From positions 1-64,000 of the forward strand of contig NZ_JBHZOL010000055.1 of NCBI RefSeq assembly GCF_042788235.1: 64,000 nt of DNA, read 5' to 3'. This document shows positions 23,710-33,090 of the stretch, one piece after another (within the stretch, counting starts at the first letter, position 1; every line of letters begins with the position of its first letter). Below the pieces are notes generated by a model. The model was given only the letters and a program-made list of their open reading frames with translations, was not told where the DNA came from and did not search any database. The DNA comes from Sphaerothrix epifaneia (GTDB lineage Bacteria > Cyanobacteriota > Cyanobacteriia > Phormidesmidales > Phormidesmidaceae). The translations under genes and the position numbers were made by a program.

Positions 23710-25419
23710 TTATTGGTTGGGTGCCCACTGGCTAATGCGGAAGATGACAAATTCAGCCGGACGGACAGGGCAAACACCTACTTCAACGTATAGACGACCC
23801 ATCATCATCGTTTCATGGGTGTTGAGTTCGCCGTCACACTTCACATAAAACGCCTCGGAGGGGGCACCGCCAAATAAAGCTCCTTCTCGCCATAAGCGCT
23901 CTAAGAAGTTGCTAACCGTACGCTTTACCCGCTCCCACAGATCCATGTCGTTGGGTTCAAAGACAACCCACTGGGTACCAATTTCGATGGATTTTTCAAT
24001 GTAGCTCAGCAAACGGCGCACACTGATATAGCGCCACTGAATATTGTCGGGTTCAACCAGGGTACGAGCGCCCCACACTTTGATACCCCGATTGTAATTA
24101 GCAAAGTTGCGGATACAGTTGATGCCCAACGGGTTGAGCAGTTCTTGCTCTCGCATGTTGGTTTCGTAGGCTAAACCAGTCACCCCTCTAGGAGTTTCGT
24201 TGGCTGGAGCCTTGAAAACGCCACGCGACTCATCGGTGCGGCACCAGATACCCATCATATGTCCGCAGGGAGGCACCATCAGGGGGCGACCGCCATTGCG
24301 GGGATTGGCAACCTGGATCCAGGGATAGTAAAGCGCCCCAAACATGGAACGACGGTTAAAGGTTCTAAGCCATTGAGCAGCGTGCTGGGGCTTTTGCTCT
24401 TGCGGGGGCACTGCCTGATTGTCATTTTTGCCGAGCTTAACGGGGGGCAAATCTAAAACAGCCATGCGGTAGGCGGGGCCAGGGAAAGAGTTTTCGCACA
24501 GCGTTAGCATCATTTCCATGATGCCGTGTACCTGATCGAGGTCGAGCAGCCCTTCTTGATAGGCTCGCATCAGGTCAGGGCAAGCCACCATGGCGACTTC
24601 ATCAATTTCAAAAAGACCTTGTAACCCTTCGCGATCGTCACGCATGCCTTGCACGTCGCGGGGCAGGCGATCGGGTGGGGCAATGTAAGGCGGTGGAGCG
24701 ACTTCGTAATAACCGTTGGCAGGTCGTCGCGAGAGGGGCTGGCCGTTTTGCGAGATATCAGCGATTTGAATATATTCTGATTCCTCTAGTGCGGTTATCG
24801 CATAGTCAGCGATCGCGGTATCGACCTCAGGATTCATCGTCAGGTGTTCGTAGCGTTCAACTTCTTGGCCTCCCTGCTGCACGCTAACGGTAAAAAATTC
24901 TCCTGTATCTAGCGGTAGCACAGAGTCTTCATCTGGATCTTCTTCAAGCTTGGGGGTGCTTTCAGTCACCTGAATCAGGATGCGGCTGTCGCTGCTTGCA
25001 GGTAAAGCTGGCGCACTACCGCCTTCTGGCAATTGTAGGTTAAAGCTCAAAGAGGGCTTGCCACCAGGCGTCAGCACCTTGGTAGCGGTTTCTTCGGCTG
25101 AAGGGGGTTGCGAACCCGGAAGCTTGGTGCCGATACTAACGACCCAGCAACGTCCGCCACCATTTTGAAACCAGCCTTGTACCGCAAAGGGTAAGTAAGC
25201 GTCAAAATCGGTAAATCCATCGGAGGCTGGTCTGGAGAAATACTCTAGGTACTGGCTCCAGTTTGTCACCATCATGGGTTTGAAGAGTTCAGCATCACCC
25301 CGAACGTCTTCGGTGAAGCCGATAAACCCGGCTACACTCATGCTGACGCCTTCAATAGGGCGACTACCACGATCAACCTCTTCGACGTAGACCCCAGGGG
25401 CAAAATAATCTAATGCCAT
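23710..25419 (-). CDS. Contractile tail sheath protein
   Basis: This 569-aa sheath subunit forms the contractile outer cylinder. The N-terminus (YFAPGVYVEEVDRGSRPIEG, then AGFIGFTEDV) and the C-terminal domain (RGIKVWGARTL, WRYISVRRLLSYIEKSIEIG, VVFEPNDMDLWERVKRTVSNF and PAEFVIFRISQ) are the conserved phage/injection-system sheath blocks. A variable region at about 120-245 inserts between them. It is a single protein, unlike the two-part TssB/TssC sheath of type VI systems. AGGAGG lies 10 nt before the ATG. Confidence 0.95.
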   Translation of the reverse strand: MALDYFAPGVYVEEVDRGSRPIEGVSMSVAGFIGFTEDVRGDAELFKPMMVTNWSQYLEYFSRPASDGFTDFDAYLPFAVQGWFQNGGGRCWVVSIGTKLPGSQPPSAEETATKVLTPGGKPSLSFNLQLPEGGSAPALPASSDSRILIQVTESTPKLEEDPDEDSVLPLDTGEFFTVSVQQGGQEVERYEHLTMNPEVDTAIADYAITALEESEYIQIADISQNGQPLSRRPANGYYEVAPPPYIAPPDRLPRDVQGMRDDREGLQGLFEIDEVAMVACPDLMRAYQEGLLDLDQVHGIMEMMLTLCENSFPGPAYRMAVLDLPPVKLGKNDNQAVPPQEQKPQHAAQWLRTFNRRSMFGALYYPWIQVANPRNGGRPLMVPPCGHMMGIWCRTDESRGVFKAPANETPRGVTGLAYETNMREQELLNPLGINCIRNFANYNRGIKVWGARTLVEPDNIQWRYISVRRLLSYIEKSIEIGTQWVVFEPNDMDLWERVKRTVSNFLERLWREGALFGGAPSEAFYVKCDGELNTHETMMMGRLYVEVGVCPVRPAEFVIFRISQWAPNQ

Positions 25420-25481
25420 GCTTTCCTATCCTCCTGACCCAGTGGGTTTAATAAGCGGTACAAGTCCATTGCTGGCAATGG

Positions 25482-26045
25482 TTAAGGAACCAGAATTAAA
25501 GGTTCTGGTAAGGGGCTACCCGGGCGGGGTGTCACCTCTGCGATCGCCTGTGATGCGCTATACGAGATGGGTGATCGCTGCCCTAAAGGGACAGTAACCG
25601 TCAGATGAACCGCCGGACGCAAAGGCACGCCAAGCGCTTTCCACAGCGTGATAGCATCCAGAACGCTCTTAGTCGATACCTGGATTGGCATCGAAGCCCG
25701 CCCTCGCAGTTGAGACGTTAACGCCTCCTCTGGTAAATATGGGCAGTCTAAAAACAGCAGTAGAATCTCTGAGAGCAACCGCTGCTCTCCTAACGCCGTA
25801 AAATCTGAAACGCTGATCAGAAAAAGCAGGTCAAGCCATTGATAAAGACCCCCTTCGAATTCAGCCAAACTAGACTGAGCCGCAGATTCTCTGCCTCCCG
25901 GCTGAATGTGATAGCAATAGAGACTAACAGCAGGGCAGGCGTCTTGATTAACCTGGGGATGGTTGAAATAAATTTGTTCCTTGCTGATGAGGGAAGTTCG
26001 ACTGGTAAGAACCTCCGCAAGTGTCTGGGCGACAGCCGGAATCAT
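25482..26045 (-). CDS. DUF4255 (Pvc16/Afp16-like) tail-terminator protein
   Basis: This 187-aa protein has the DUF4255 pattern: short N-terminal helix (AVAQTLAEVL), then ACPAVSLYCYHIQP, then WLDLLFLISVSD and LLSEILLLFLD. In known injection systems this family caps the distal end of the sheath and tube. It is the first gene of the minus-strand operon, 62 bp ahead of the sheath gene. A second DUF4255 protein is encoded in the divergent operon at 29,362. Confidence 0.83.
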   Translation of the reverse strand: MIPAVAQTLAEVLTSRTSLISKEQIYFNHPQVNQDACPAVSLYCYHIQPGGRESAAQSSLAEFEGGLYQWLDLLFLISVSDFTALGEQRLLSEILLLFLDCPYLPEEALTSQLRGRASMPIQVSTKSVLDAITLWKALGVPLRPAVHLTVTVPLGQRSPISYSASQAIAEVTPRPGSPLPEPLILVP

Positions 26046-26475
26046 AAGGCGTTAGGGCGTCGAAACACATCCTAACCTTAGGCAGCGGGCCAGAACTTGG
26101 TCATTAGACTTTGGTCGAGATTTCAAGGCTTGGTAAAAATCCCGAGTTTTTCCCGGTTTTATCGCTTGTTTATTGTGAAGTCTTTGTATAAAGTCCGTGT
26201 GGCAGATTACGAGGTGTGAATAGAATAGGCTCATCTCAAGTAACTAATCTATGGTTCTATCTGGCTCTTTAAATTTCGTTAAATGCTGGATGTTTTTAGC
26301 GTTTAATCAGGAGCCAAGAAGCGTTCAGTTCTCTAGCAAAGGCAGGTTTAGCATTTTTTCTTGATAGCAAGCCATTCTCTTCATTGCTAGCCCAATCAAT
26401 CTTTTTCACTGACTCAAGCTGCTGAACTGGCAATTTTTTCAAGAATTTTCCATTTCTTAACAATTTGCGATCGCA
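26046..26475. promoter_or_regulatory. Divergent intergenic region between the two CIS transcription units
   Basis: This 430-bp AT-rich gap separates the minus-strand structural operon from the plus-strand sensor/ATPase operon, so promoters for both must lie here or be very close. I see no convincing -35/-10 pair, direct-repeat operator or small ORF. A 60-codon minus-strand frame at 26,052-26,234 has no protein-like features. Confidence 0.5.
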
Positions 26476-27585
26476 ATGCAGTCTCAGGTTAAAAACACTT
26501 TACTTTCAGCCCTTCCCTTACTCGATCTCAGTCGTGAGCCAGCCGACTTAGAAACTATCTGTCAGCAATTTGTGGATCAGCTGTTTGATCAGCTTCCTGT
26601 GGTGGCGATATGGGGCATTTTTCGAGGAGGAGTGGCTGGTGACTATCAAGCGGTGGCTCGCTACTGGCAAGGAGAATGCTGTTTTGACGCGGCAACGCTA
26701 GCTTATCTGGAGTCAGAAGATTGGCTGCAAATGCCATTTGTGCCGATGCAGGTTAGCCAGTTAGATTTGCCGCAAACTGAACTGGTCACTTATTTCTGCG
26801 GTTATGCACCGGATTCGCCTCACTATTTGTTGGTTTGGGCTAAGCACCCATTGACGGGGTTGCAACAGTTTTGTATCGAACAGCAGACTCGTTTGCTGGC
26901 TTGGGCTTTACAGCGCCAGCCAGCGCCTCAGTCGTCTCAGCTACAGCTTTTGCAAGAGATGCTCCAGCGCACTGAACATCAACTGCGTAATCCGCTGGCT
27001 TTGGTGGGGCTGTATGCAGATTTGCTCTATCAAAGTTTGAGCCAACCAGAGCAGCAGCAGCAGGTACGGCAAATTCAGATCACAATTGCTGAGATTGGCC
27101 ACAGCCTCAAGCAAATGCGGCAGTATAGTCGAGCCGCCCAGCTTGAGATGCAGGAGCAGGATGTGCGGCAGCTTTTAGAAGAGAGCTTAGAAGGGCTAAA
27201 ACCCTGGATTGAGCAAAAGCAGTTAGCCGTTGTTTATCCGGAAGCGGCGCTAGCAATTGAAATGGACGCCTGGCAGATGAAGCAGGTTTTTCACAATTTA
27301 TTGAGTAATGCCATTTACTTTAGTCCTTGCTCAGGCACGATCACTTGCTGCTGGGCAGACTTTCAGCGGGAAATTTTGATTGAGATTTGTGACCAAGGCA
27401 CGGGATTGTCTGAGCTGGATTTGAAAGAAATATTTAAACCCTTTTATTCGCGACGCAGCGGTGGTACTGGGCTAGGACTTGCGATCGCGCGTCAAATTGT
27501 CCAACAGCACCAGGGACGTATTTGGGCTGATAACTTACCGTCAGGAGGAGCACAATTTTGTATTAGCCTGCCACGACTACCATAA
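26476..27585 (+). CDS. Soluble sensor histidine kinase
   Basis: The protein has 369 aa and no membrane segment. Residues 1-150 form a GAF-like sensor region. The HisKA helix holds the phospho-acceptor His168 in EHQLRNPLALV. The N box is HNLLSNA (273-279), the G1 box DQGTG (306-310) and the G2 box GGTGLGLA (329-336). It is followed by a NarL-type regulator gene, making a conventional two-component pair. It is the first gene of the operon that contains the injection-system ATPase and faces the structural operon, so control of the apparatus is a reasonable inference. Confidence 0.88.
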   Translation: MQSQVKNTLLSALPLLDLSREPADLETICQQFVDQLFDQLPVVAIWGIFRGGVAGDYQAVARYWQGECCFDAATLAYLESEDWLQMPFVPMQVSQLDLPQTELVTYFCGYAPDSPHYLLVWAKHPLTGLQQFCIEQQTRLLAWALQRQPAPQSSQLQLLQEMLQRTEHQLRNPLALVGLYADLLYQSLSQPEQQQQVRQIQITIAEIGHSLKQMRQYSRAAQLEMQEQDVRQLLEESLEGLKPWIEQKQLAVVYPEAALAIEMDAWQMKQVFHNLLSNAIYFSPCSGTITCCWADFQREILIEICDQGTGLSELDLKEIFKPFYSRRSGGTGLGLAIARQIVQQHQGRIWADNLPSGGAQFCISLPRLP

Positions 27586-27643
27586 ATGTTGCCTGCGACG
27601 ATGACCCTTATACACACAGTCAGATCATTGGGAGCCATTGGGG

Positions 27644-28345
27644 ATGATGTCAGTAGAGTGTTTGCCCAAGCCAGCCACACAGAAGATTTCTGTTTTGCTG
27701 GTTGATGATAATCATCAGTTCCGACATGGATTAGAAACGCTGTTGGGTTTTTATCACACAACCGGCTCCCTCTCTTGCTGCGTAGTCGGCCACGCGGCGT
27801 CGGTTGAGCAAGGCTTGCAACTGGTACAAGAGCAGCAGCCCCAACTGGTCTTGCTCGACATGGAGCTGACTCAAAATGACGGGGTTACATTTCTGGTGCA
27901 GCAGCGGCAGCTCAGACAACCCAGCCGGGTGCTGGTCTTGTCGGCTCATCAAGAAGATGAGTGGGTGTTTCGGGCGATGCAGGCTGGGGCTTGTGGTTAT
28001 GTTTTTAAGGATCGGCTGGCCCACCAACTCTCGCAGGCGATCGCCACTGTTATGCAGGATCAGATTTATCTTTCGGCTGAGGTGGCTACTCGCTTCTTTC
28101 GGCTATTTCACTTTTACAGCGGGCGGACGATGCTGGCGAAAGCGACTGTTCACCTGACTGAGCGTGAGCAAGAGGTGCTGCACTGGCTGGTGCAAGGTGC
28201 CTCTAACGACGCGATCGCTAAACGTCTACACATCACAGTCGCTACCGTTAAAGCCCACCTCACAGGAATTTTTGAAAAGCTTGAGGTTAGCAGCCGGACT
28301 CAGGCGATTGTAAAAGCGCTAAAGCTTGGGTTGGTCGCCGCCTAA
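27644..28345 (+). CDS. NarL/LuxR-type response regulator
   Basis: This 233-aa protein has an N-terminal receiver with acidic pair D21-D22, phospho-acceptor Asp72 (LVLLDMEL), Ser100 and Lys122. A C-terminal LuxR-type helix-turn-helix follows (LTEREQEVLHWLVQG, then NDAIAKRLHITVATVKAH). I chose the ATG at 27644 because GGGAG is 9 nt upstream; a TTG two codons earlier is also open. It lies 58 bp after its presumed kinase and probably binds promoters in this locus. Confidence 0.88.
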   Translation: MMSVECLPKPATQKISVLLVDDNHQFRHGLETLLGFYHTTGSLSCCVVGHAASVEQGLQLVQEQQPQLVLLDMELTQNDGVTFLVQQRQLRQPSRVLVLSAHQEDEWVFRAMQAGACGYVFKDRLAHQLSQAIATVMQDQIYLSAEVATRFFRLFHFYSGRTMLAKATVHLTEREQEVLHWLVQGASNDAIAKRLHITVATVKAHLTGIFEKLEVSSRTQAIVKALKLGLVAA

Positions 28346-28370
28346 CACGTTGAGGTTTGACTGTTTGCCC

Positions 28371-29369
28371 ATGCTTGCCGCCCATTCTGACCTGGATCAC
28401 ACCCTAAAATGGCTGCAAGCTCAGCCACAGGGGACGCTGCTGTGTGAGCCAAGCGGGGTGCATTTGGTGCAGGTGATTAAAAGGGGGTCGCGCATTCAGC
28501 TAGTATTGCTGGATCAAAGCAGTTTATCGTCTCAACTGCTGCAGTCAGAGTGGGATCTTGAGCAACCTTTTCAGCTTACCGCCGTGTCTACCCAAGCTTT
28601 ACTGCTTGGGCTAGTCGGCGTTCCACAGCCGCGTCGGATCTATCTGGCTGGGCTAGGGGGAGGCCGATTGGCATTTGTGTTGCATCGGAGCTTGCCAACG
28701 GTGACGCTTGAGTGCGCTGAGATTGAACCTTTGCTCTTGCAGGTGAGCCAGCAGTTTTTTGGCTTGCGGCCTGATGAGCGGCTGCGGCTGCATTTGGCAG
28801 ATGGACGGGCTTATTTAACGGCAGCAACAGATGCCTATGATTTAATTTTGGTGAATGTGGCTTTGGGTAATGGCTATACCCCCTATGCTCTAGCAACAGC
28901 GGACTTTTATCAGCTTTGCCAGAGACGGTTGAGCGCAGCGGGGGCGATCGCCGTTAACCTGCCCGCTCTCGATCCCTATTTGGCTGACAAGGTTTATACG
29001 TTTAGCCAGGTATTTTCTCAAAGCTATGTTTGCGCTTTGGCAAATGGCAACACAATTTTGCTAGGGTTTCAGACAGATGAGCGATCGCTATCAGAGCTGC
29101 AAGCCCAAGCCCAGCAGTTAAGCCAGGTGTATCCTTTTGCCCCAGCGATCGAGCCACTGGCCGCGACGCTACAGACCAGCCATACCTGGTTATGCAGTTT
29201 TGCCCACCCCCCCCATTTACTGACAGACAAGACACCGCCCCACGGGTACTTTGATCGACTGCCTCGTTTTAATACCCTGTTCGCCCAGGTTGCCTCAGAC
29301 CAGCCTTGCCCTTGCGGATCGGGGCGGAGGTTTGAGTCTTGTCACGGTTCTTTTGGAGATTATGAGTAA
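28371..29369 (+). CDS. Spermidine-synthase-like SAM methyltransferase with C-terminal SEC-C motif
   Basis: The protein has 332 aa. Residues about 75-235 show a Rossmann-type SAM/dcSAM fold as in polyamine synthases: PRRIYLAGLGGGRLAFVLH, then TLECAEIEP, and RLHLADGRAYL...YDLILVNVALG. The last 20 residues hold a SEC-C zinc motif (CPCGSGRRFESCHG). The start at 28371 avoids overlap with the regulator gene. It overlaps the following DUF4255 gene by 8 nt (GATTATGAGTAA), so the two are translationally coupled. Whether it makes polyamines is unclear: the N-terminus is short, and the family includes many proteins of unknown substrate. A link to a CIS is unusual. Confidence 0.72.
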   Translation: MLAAHSDLDHTLKWLQAQPQGTLLCEPSGVHLVQVIKRGSRIQLVLLDQSSLSSQLLQSEWDLEQPFQLTAVSTQALLLGLVGVPQPRRIYLAGLGGGRLAFVLHRSLPTVTLECAEIEPLLLQVSQQFFGLRPDERLRLHLADGRAYLTAATDAYDLILVNVALGNGYTPYALATADFYQLCQRRLSAAGAIAVNLPALDPYLADKVYTFSQVFSQSYVCALANGNTILLGFQTDERSLSELQAQAQQLSQVYPFAPAIEPLAATLQTSHTWLCSFAHPPHLLTDKTPPHGYFDRLPRFNTLFAQVASDQPCPCGSGRRFESCHGSFGDYE

Positions 29370-30630
29370 TTATCTGGCGATCGCTACCGTTACCGCAACG
29401 CTACAAAGAACGCTGCAAGCGGCTGTACAGCTAGATGTAGAAGGTGCGCGGGTAACAACCGTGCGTCCTAGCGACATCGGCAACGGCACCCCGGAAACGG
29501 GTGTTAATATTTTTCTCTATCAAATCATCACCAATCCAGCCCTCAACAATATTGATGCCACTCCGTTTCGCAGTCGGGGAAACCCGGTAAAGCGGCAGGC
29601 GGCTCTAGATTTGTATTACATGCTGAGCTTTTATGGCAACGACACTGAATTAGCGCCTCAACGGTTGTTGGGCAGCGTGGTCAGCACCCTCAATGATTAC
29701 CGTATGATTCCGGCGGAAATTATCCGCGATGCTTGCGAAGATTCTACCCTGAGCTTTTTACAAGATTCGCGCTTGGCCGATCAGATCCAGCAAATTACCG
29801 TTATGCCGCTGGATCTCAACCTGGAAGATTTGTCTAAAAGCTGGACCGTTTTCTTCCAAACGCCCTATGTTCTATCAATTGCCTACAAAGTGATGGTAGT
29901 GCTGATTGAAGGCGACAGAACGGCGCGGCGGGCGTTACCCGTGCGCGATCGCCGGACGGGTAGTTTGGCTCCCTATTTCAACCAGCCAGCCGTAGAACAG
30001 GTGCTAGCTGCTAGCGGGCGCTACGACCCAATTTTGCTCGATAGCAATTTAATTCTGCGTGGCAAAAATCTCAAGGGTGACGAGGCTACTCAGGTTAGAG
30101 TGTGCGGTGTCAACGTGACGCCCACTCAAGTCACCGCCACCGAAATTCAACTGGCTTTGGCAGATGTACCCATGGCTGCGATTCGAGCAGGTGTGCAGAG
30201 CCTCCAGGTGTTTCATCCGCCAGCAACGACGCGTGGGCAAAGCCCTCGACGGGGGGTAGAGTCTAATGCGGCTCCTTTTGTGCTGCGCCCGGTAGTCACG
30301 CAGGTGGAGGTAGAAGTGGTCGAAGACCCTATTGATGAACCGCGTTCGGGTCGTCTTTGGATTGAGGTGAACTTGACGGTGGGAGCCGAGCAGCGAGTGG
30401 TTGTTTTTCTCAACGAGTGGTCTACTGAAGCACCTAGAGACTATTCCTTTGAGGCCGATCCGCGAACGACAGAAAGTCAGGCGATCGCGATTCCCTTTAA
30501 AGAAGTAGAAGCGGGCGATTATCTGGTTCGCTTGCAGATTGACGGGGCTGAAAGTCAGCTTGAAATTGACAACACCCCCGGTAGCCCCACCGAAAATTGG
30601 TTTATTGGCCCCAGAATTACAATTCGTTGA
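29362..30630 (+). CDS. DUF4255 protein with C-terminal TIG/Ig-like domains
   Basis: This 422-aa protein has an N-terminal DUF4255 domain at about 1-190 (TATLQRTLQAAV, GVNIFLYQIITNPALNN and LYYMLSFYGND are classical). An IPT/TIG-like beta domain follows at about 205-300 (DSNLILRGKNLKGDEATQV), then another beta domain. I chose the ATG at 29362 over an upstream frame start because GGAG lies 5 nt before and homologues start here. It is longer than the usual terminator protein, so the extra beta domains may decorate or anchor the distal cap. Confidence 0.83.
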   Translation: MSNYLAIATVTATLQRTLQAAVQLDVEGARVTTVRPSDIGNGTPETGVNIFLYQIITNPALNNIDATPFRSRGNPVKRQAALDLYYMLSFYGNDTELAPQRLLGSVVSTLNDYRMIPAEIIRDACEDSTLSFLQDSRLADQIQQITVMPLDLNLEDLSKSWTVFFQTPYVLSIAYKVMVVLIEGDRTARRALPVRDRRTGSLAPYFNQPAVEQVLAASGRYDPILLDSNLILRGKNLKGDEATQVRVCGVNVTPTQVTATEIQLALADVPMAAIRAGVQSLQVFHPPATTRGQSPRRGVESNAAPFVLRPVVTQVEVEVVEDPIDEPRSGRLWIEVNLTVGAEQRVVVFLNEWSTEAPRDYSFEADPRTTESQAIAIPFKEVEAGDYLVRLQIDGAESQLEIDNTPGSPTENWFIGPRITIR

Positions 30631-30640
30631 GGATGCACAC

Positions 30641-30868
30641 ATGGTACAAGATGACTACATTAAGCAGCGGCTCAACCTAGAGCTAGAAGGGATGAGCGTT
30701 AACCAGTTGACTGAATTGGGCAATCAGGCTGTAGAGATGGGGTTAATTGCTGGGCATGGCTACCATCGCGGCCAGTATGAAATTTTGCGGCAGGGTAAGG
30801 TTGTGCTGTTGCCACCGCCGGAAGCGCTGGTTTATTTGCAAGACTTGATTCGAGGTGTGGCGGGATAA
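30641..30868 (+). CDS. Small CIS-operon protein of unknown function
   Basis: The product has 75 aa: a helical N-half (LNLELEGMSVNQLTELGNQA) and a short beta-like C-half with PPPEALVYLQDLIRG. GAGG lies 9 nt before the ATG. It is 10 bp from the stop of the DUF4255 gene and 4 bp before the ATPase gene, so it is clearly part of this operon. An upstream in-frame start would overlap the previous gene by 92 bp and lacks a ribosome site. Possibly an adaptor for the ATPase, which is inferred from position only. Confidence 0.68.
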   Translation: MVQDDYIKQRLNLELEGMSVNQLTELGNQAVEMGLIAGHGYHRGQYEILRQGKVVLLPPPEALVYLQDLIRGVAG

Positions 30869-30872
30869 GTGA

Positions 30873-32975
30873 ATGACGGCCACTTCACTAGAGCGCTGGC
30901 GCGAAGCTAATCACCGCTACCTGATGCAAGCGATCGCTCAGGTGATCGCCTATTTAGAACGTAAGGCTCGTCCGGCTGAAGCCACTGAGATTCCTGCGGA
31001 TCCCCCTTCCCTACAGCCAGCTACTGCCCTCGATCAGCTTTGCTCCCTGTTCGGCTTGTCTCGTTTCGAGCGAGATATTCTTTTGCTCTGCGCAGGGGTT
31101 GAGCTAAATCCGGTGGTGATGCCCTTGTGCGCTTCTGTGCAAGGTGACCCTCAACAAGGCTATCCCACCTACAGTCTGGCACTGTCGATTTTTCCGTCAC
31201 CCCATTGGTGGGCGCTGACTCCCGAAAGCGCTCTCCGCTATTGGCACATCGTTGAAGTTGGCGGCGGCAATGCCCTCACTTACAGCCCCTTGCGCATCGA
31301 CGAGCGGATTTTGCATTTTCTTTTGGGCATCAAATATACAGATATGCGGCTCAAGGGAATTTTGACGCCGCTAGAAGCGATAGGTACAGAATTTGAAGCT
31401 TTGCCCCCTTCTTATCAGGCGATCGCCGAGCAAGTGGCTTATGTCGGCTGGCAAGCTACCGATAAACAGGCACCAGCAATTCAGCTCTACGGTAGCGATG
31501 AGACGACCCAACGCGCCATCGCCCTAGCGGCTTGTCGCCAAATGCAACGGCAAGGGCTGTTAATTGCAGCAGACGTGTTACCGACTGAACTGGGGCAATT
31601 CAATCTGATTAAGGTGCTTTGTGAGCGAGAAGCCCTCTTGACCGATAGCATTTTGGTGCTTGACTGTAGTGCCCTTAGCAGCGCCGATAGTACGGTAGAA
31701 GCAGGGGCAACCCAGCAAAACAGTGCCATTCATCGTCTGATCGATAGCCTCCAGTGTCCGGTCATTGTGCTCAGCCGCGATCGCCGTGCTCAGCGTCAGC
31801 GATCGCTGATTACCTTCTCCATCGCCGCCCCTACCCATCAAGAGCAGCGTGCCCTCTGGCAACTCCATTTAGGTAAAACGGCCACCGAACTCAACGGTCA
31901 TATTGACATGCTGGTGACCTATTTCAATTTGTCGCCTGCTAGCATTCAGTCTGCCTGCGAAAGGACAAAGCGCTTACTCGGCGCTGGCCGCATAGAAGCA
32001 GCAGAAAACGGCTGGAAACACCCGCCCGCAACGACCAAAATCGCCTCCCTTTCCAGCCCAGACACCGCCACCCATCCCCCAGAAGACAGCAACCCCGCTC
32101 GGCTACCTGCCCTGCTTTGGGAAGCCTGTTTAACCCAGGCGCGTCCCCGCTTAGACGAACTAGCCCAGGCCATTCCCCCCAGCGCCGACTGGCTAGATCT
32201 GGTGCTGCCAGAAAAGGAACTGCAAGTGCTGCACACAATCGCAGCTCATGTGCGTCAACGCACTAAAGTTTATGAACACTGGGGGTTTGGTCGCAAAGGG
32301 AGCCGGGGTTTAGGGATTAGCACCTTGTTTGCAGGGCCTAGCGGCACGGGCAAAACGCTGGCAGCAGAAGTTTTAGCCAATGACCTAAAGCTAGATCTCT
32401 ACCGGGTTGATCTCAGCACCGTTGTTAGCAAATACATTGGTGAAACCGAAAAAAATCTGCGTCGGATTTTTGATGCGGCAGAAACAGGAGGCGCTATTTT
32501 GCTGTTTGATGAGGCTGATGCCCTTTTTGGTAAGCGATCGGAGGTCAAAGATTCGCACGATCGCTACGCCAATATGGAAGTTGCCTACTTACTCCAGCGA
32601 ATTGAAGCGTATCGAGGTTTAGCGATTCTCACGACTAACCTCAAAAGCTCGTTAGATCAAGCATTTCTGCGTCGCATTCGCTTCATTGTGCAGTTTCCCT
32701 TTCCCGATGCCAAGCAGCGAGCCGAAATTTGGCGACGCATCTTTCCGCCGCAAACACCGTTGCAAGATTTGCTGTATGACAAGTTGGCCAAACTCAGCGT
32801 CTCAGGCGGTAATATCCGCAATATTGCCCTCAACGCCGCTTTTTTAGCAGCGGACGCTGACGAACCCGTTCAGATGCATCATATTTTGCAAGCGTCACAG
32901 GCAGAATATATCAAGTTAGAGCGCCCCTTAACAGATGCTGAAATTAAAGGCTGGCTACCCAAATCAGAGGCTTAA
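30873..32975 (+). CDS. CIS-associated AAA+ ATPase (Afp15/Pvc15-like)
   Basis: This 700-aa protein has a helical N-domain (LFGLSRFERDILLLCAGVEL at about 55-75) and a degenerate first ATPase-like module at about 190-360. The active AAA+ module begins near 470: Walker A GPSGTGKT at about 488-495, Walker B AILLFDEADALFG near 541-553, and a sensor/arginine-finger segment with RRIRFIVQFPFPD. This architecture is that of the AAA+ proteins encoded in most extracellular injection-system loci, where they support assembly or cargo loading. It is the last gene of the divergent operon. Confidence 0.9.
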   Translation: MTATSLERWREANHRYLMQAIAQVIAYLERKARPAEATEIPADPPSLQPATALDQLCSLFGLSRFERDILLLCAGVELNPVVMPLCASVQGDPQQGYPTYSLALSIFPSPHWWALTPESALRYWHIVEVGGGNALTYSPLRIDERILHFLLGIKYTDMRLKGILTPLEAIGTEFEALPPSYQAIAEQVAYVGWQATDKQAPAIQLYGSDETTQRAIALAACRQMQRQGLLIAADVLPTELGQFNLIKVLCEREALLTDSILVLDCSALSSADSTVEAGATQQNSAIHRLIDSLQCPVIVLSRDRRAQRQRSLITFSIAAPTHQEQRALWQLHLGKTATELNGHIDMLVTYFNLSPASIQSACERTKRLLGAGRIEAAENGWKHPPATTKIASLSSPDTATHPPEDSNPARLPALLWEACLTQARPRLDELAQAIPPSADWLDLVLPEKELQVLHTIAAHVRQRTKVYEHWGFGRKGSRGLGISTLFAGPSGTGKTLAAEVLANDLKLDLYRVDLSTVVSKYIGETEKNLRRIFDAAETGGAILLFDEADALFGKRSEVKDSHDRYANMEVAYLLQRIEAYRGLAILTTNLKSSLDQAFLRRIRFIVQFPFPDAKQRAEIWRRIFPPQTPLQDLLYDKLAKLSVSGGNIRNIALNAAFLAADADEPVQMHHILQASQAEYIKLERPLTDAEIKGWLPKSEA

Positions 32976-33090
32976 TCTTTTTCTGCATGATGAATAATGT
33001 ATGCCAACCGCCATGCAGGGGGCGCTACAGGTGCGGAGTTAGTTGATCGAAGCAGAATGCTTACAGCCGCTCAATCCTCTTGCCGCAAAA

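Noticed and set aside
23710..25419. Type VI secretion system interpretation
   Set aside because: The sheath is a single protein rather than TssB/TssC, and no TssJ, TssL or TssM membrane complex is present.
26052..26234. 60-codon minus-strand frame in the divergent CIS promoter region
   Set aside because: No ribosome site and no protein-like features; the region must hold promoters.
537..32975. Prophage interpretation of the tail genes
   Set aside because: There are no capsid, portal, terminase, integrase or lysis genes. The AAA+ ATPase, DUF4255 proteins and PAAR-like tip are injection-system hallmarks.
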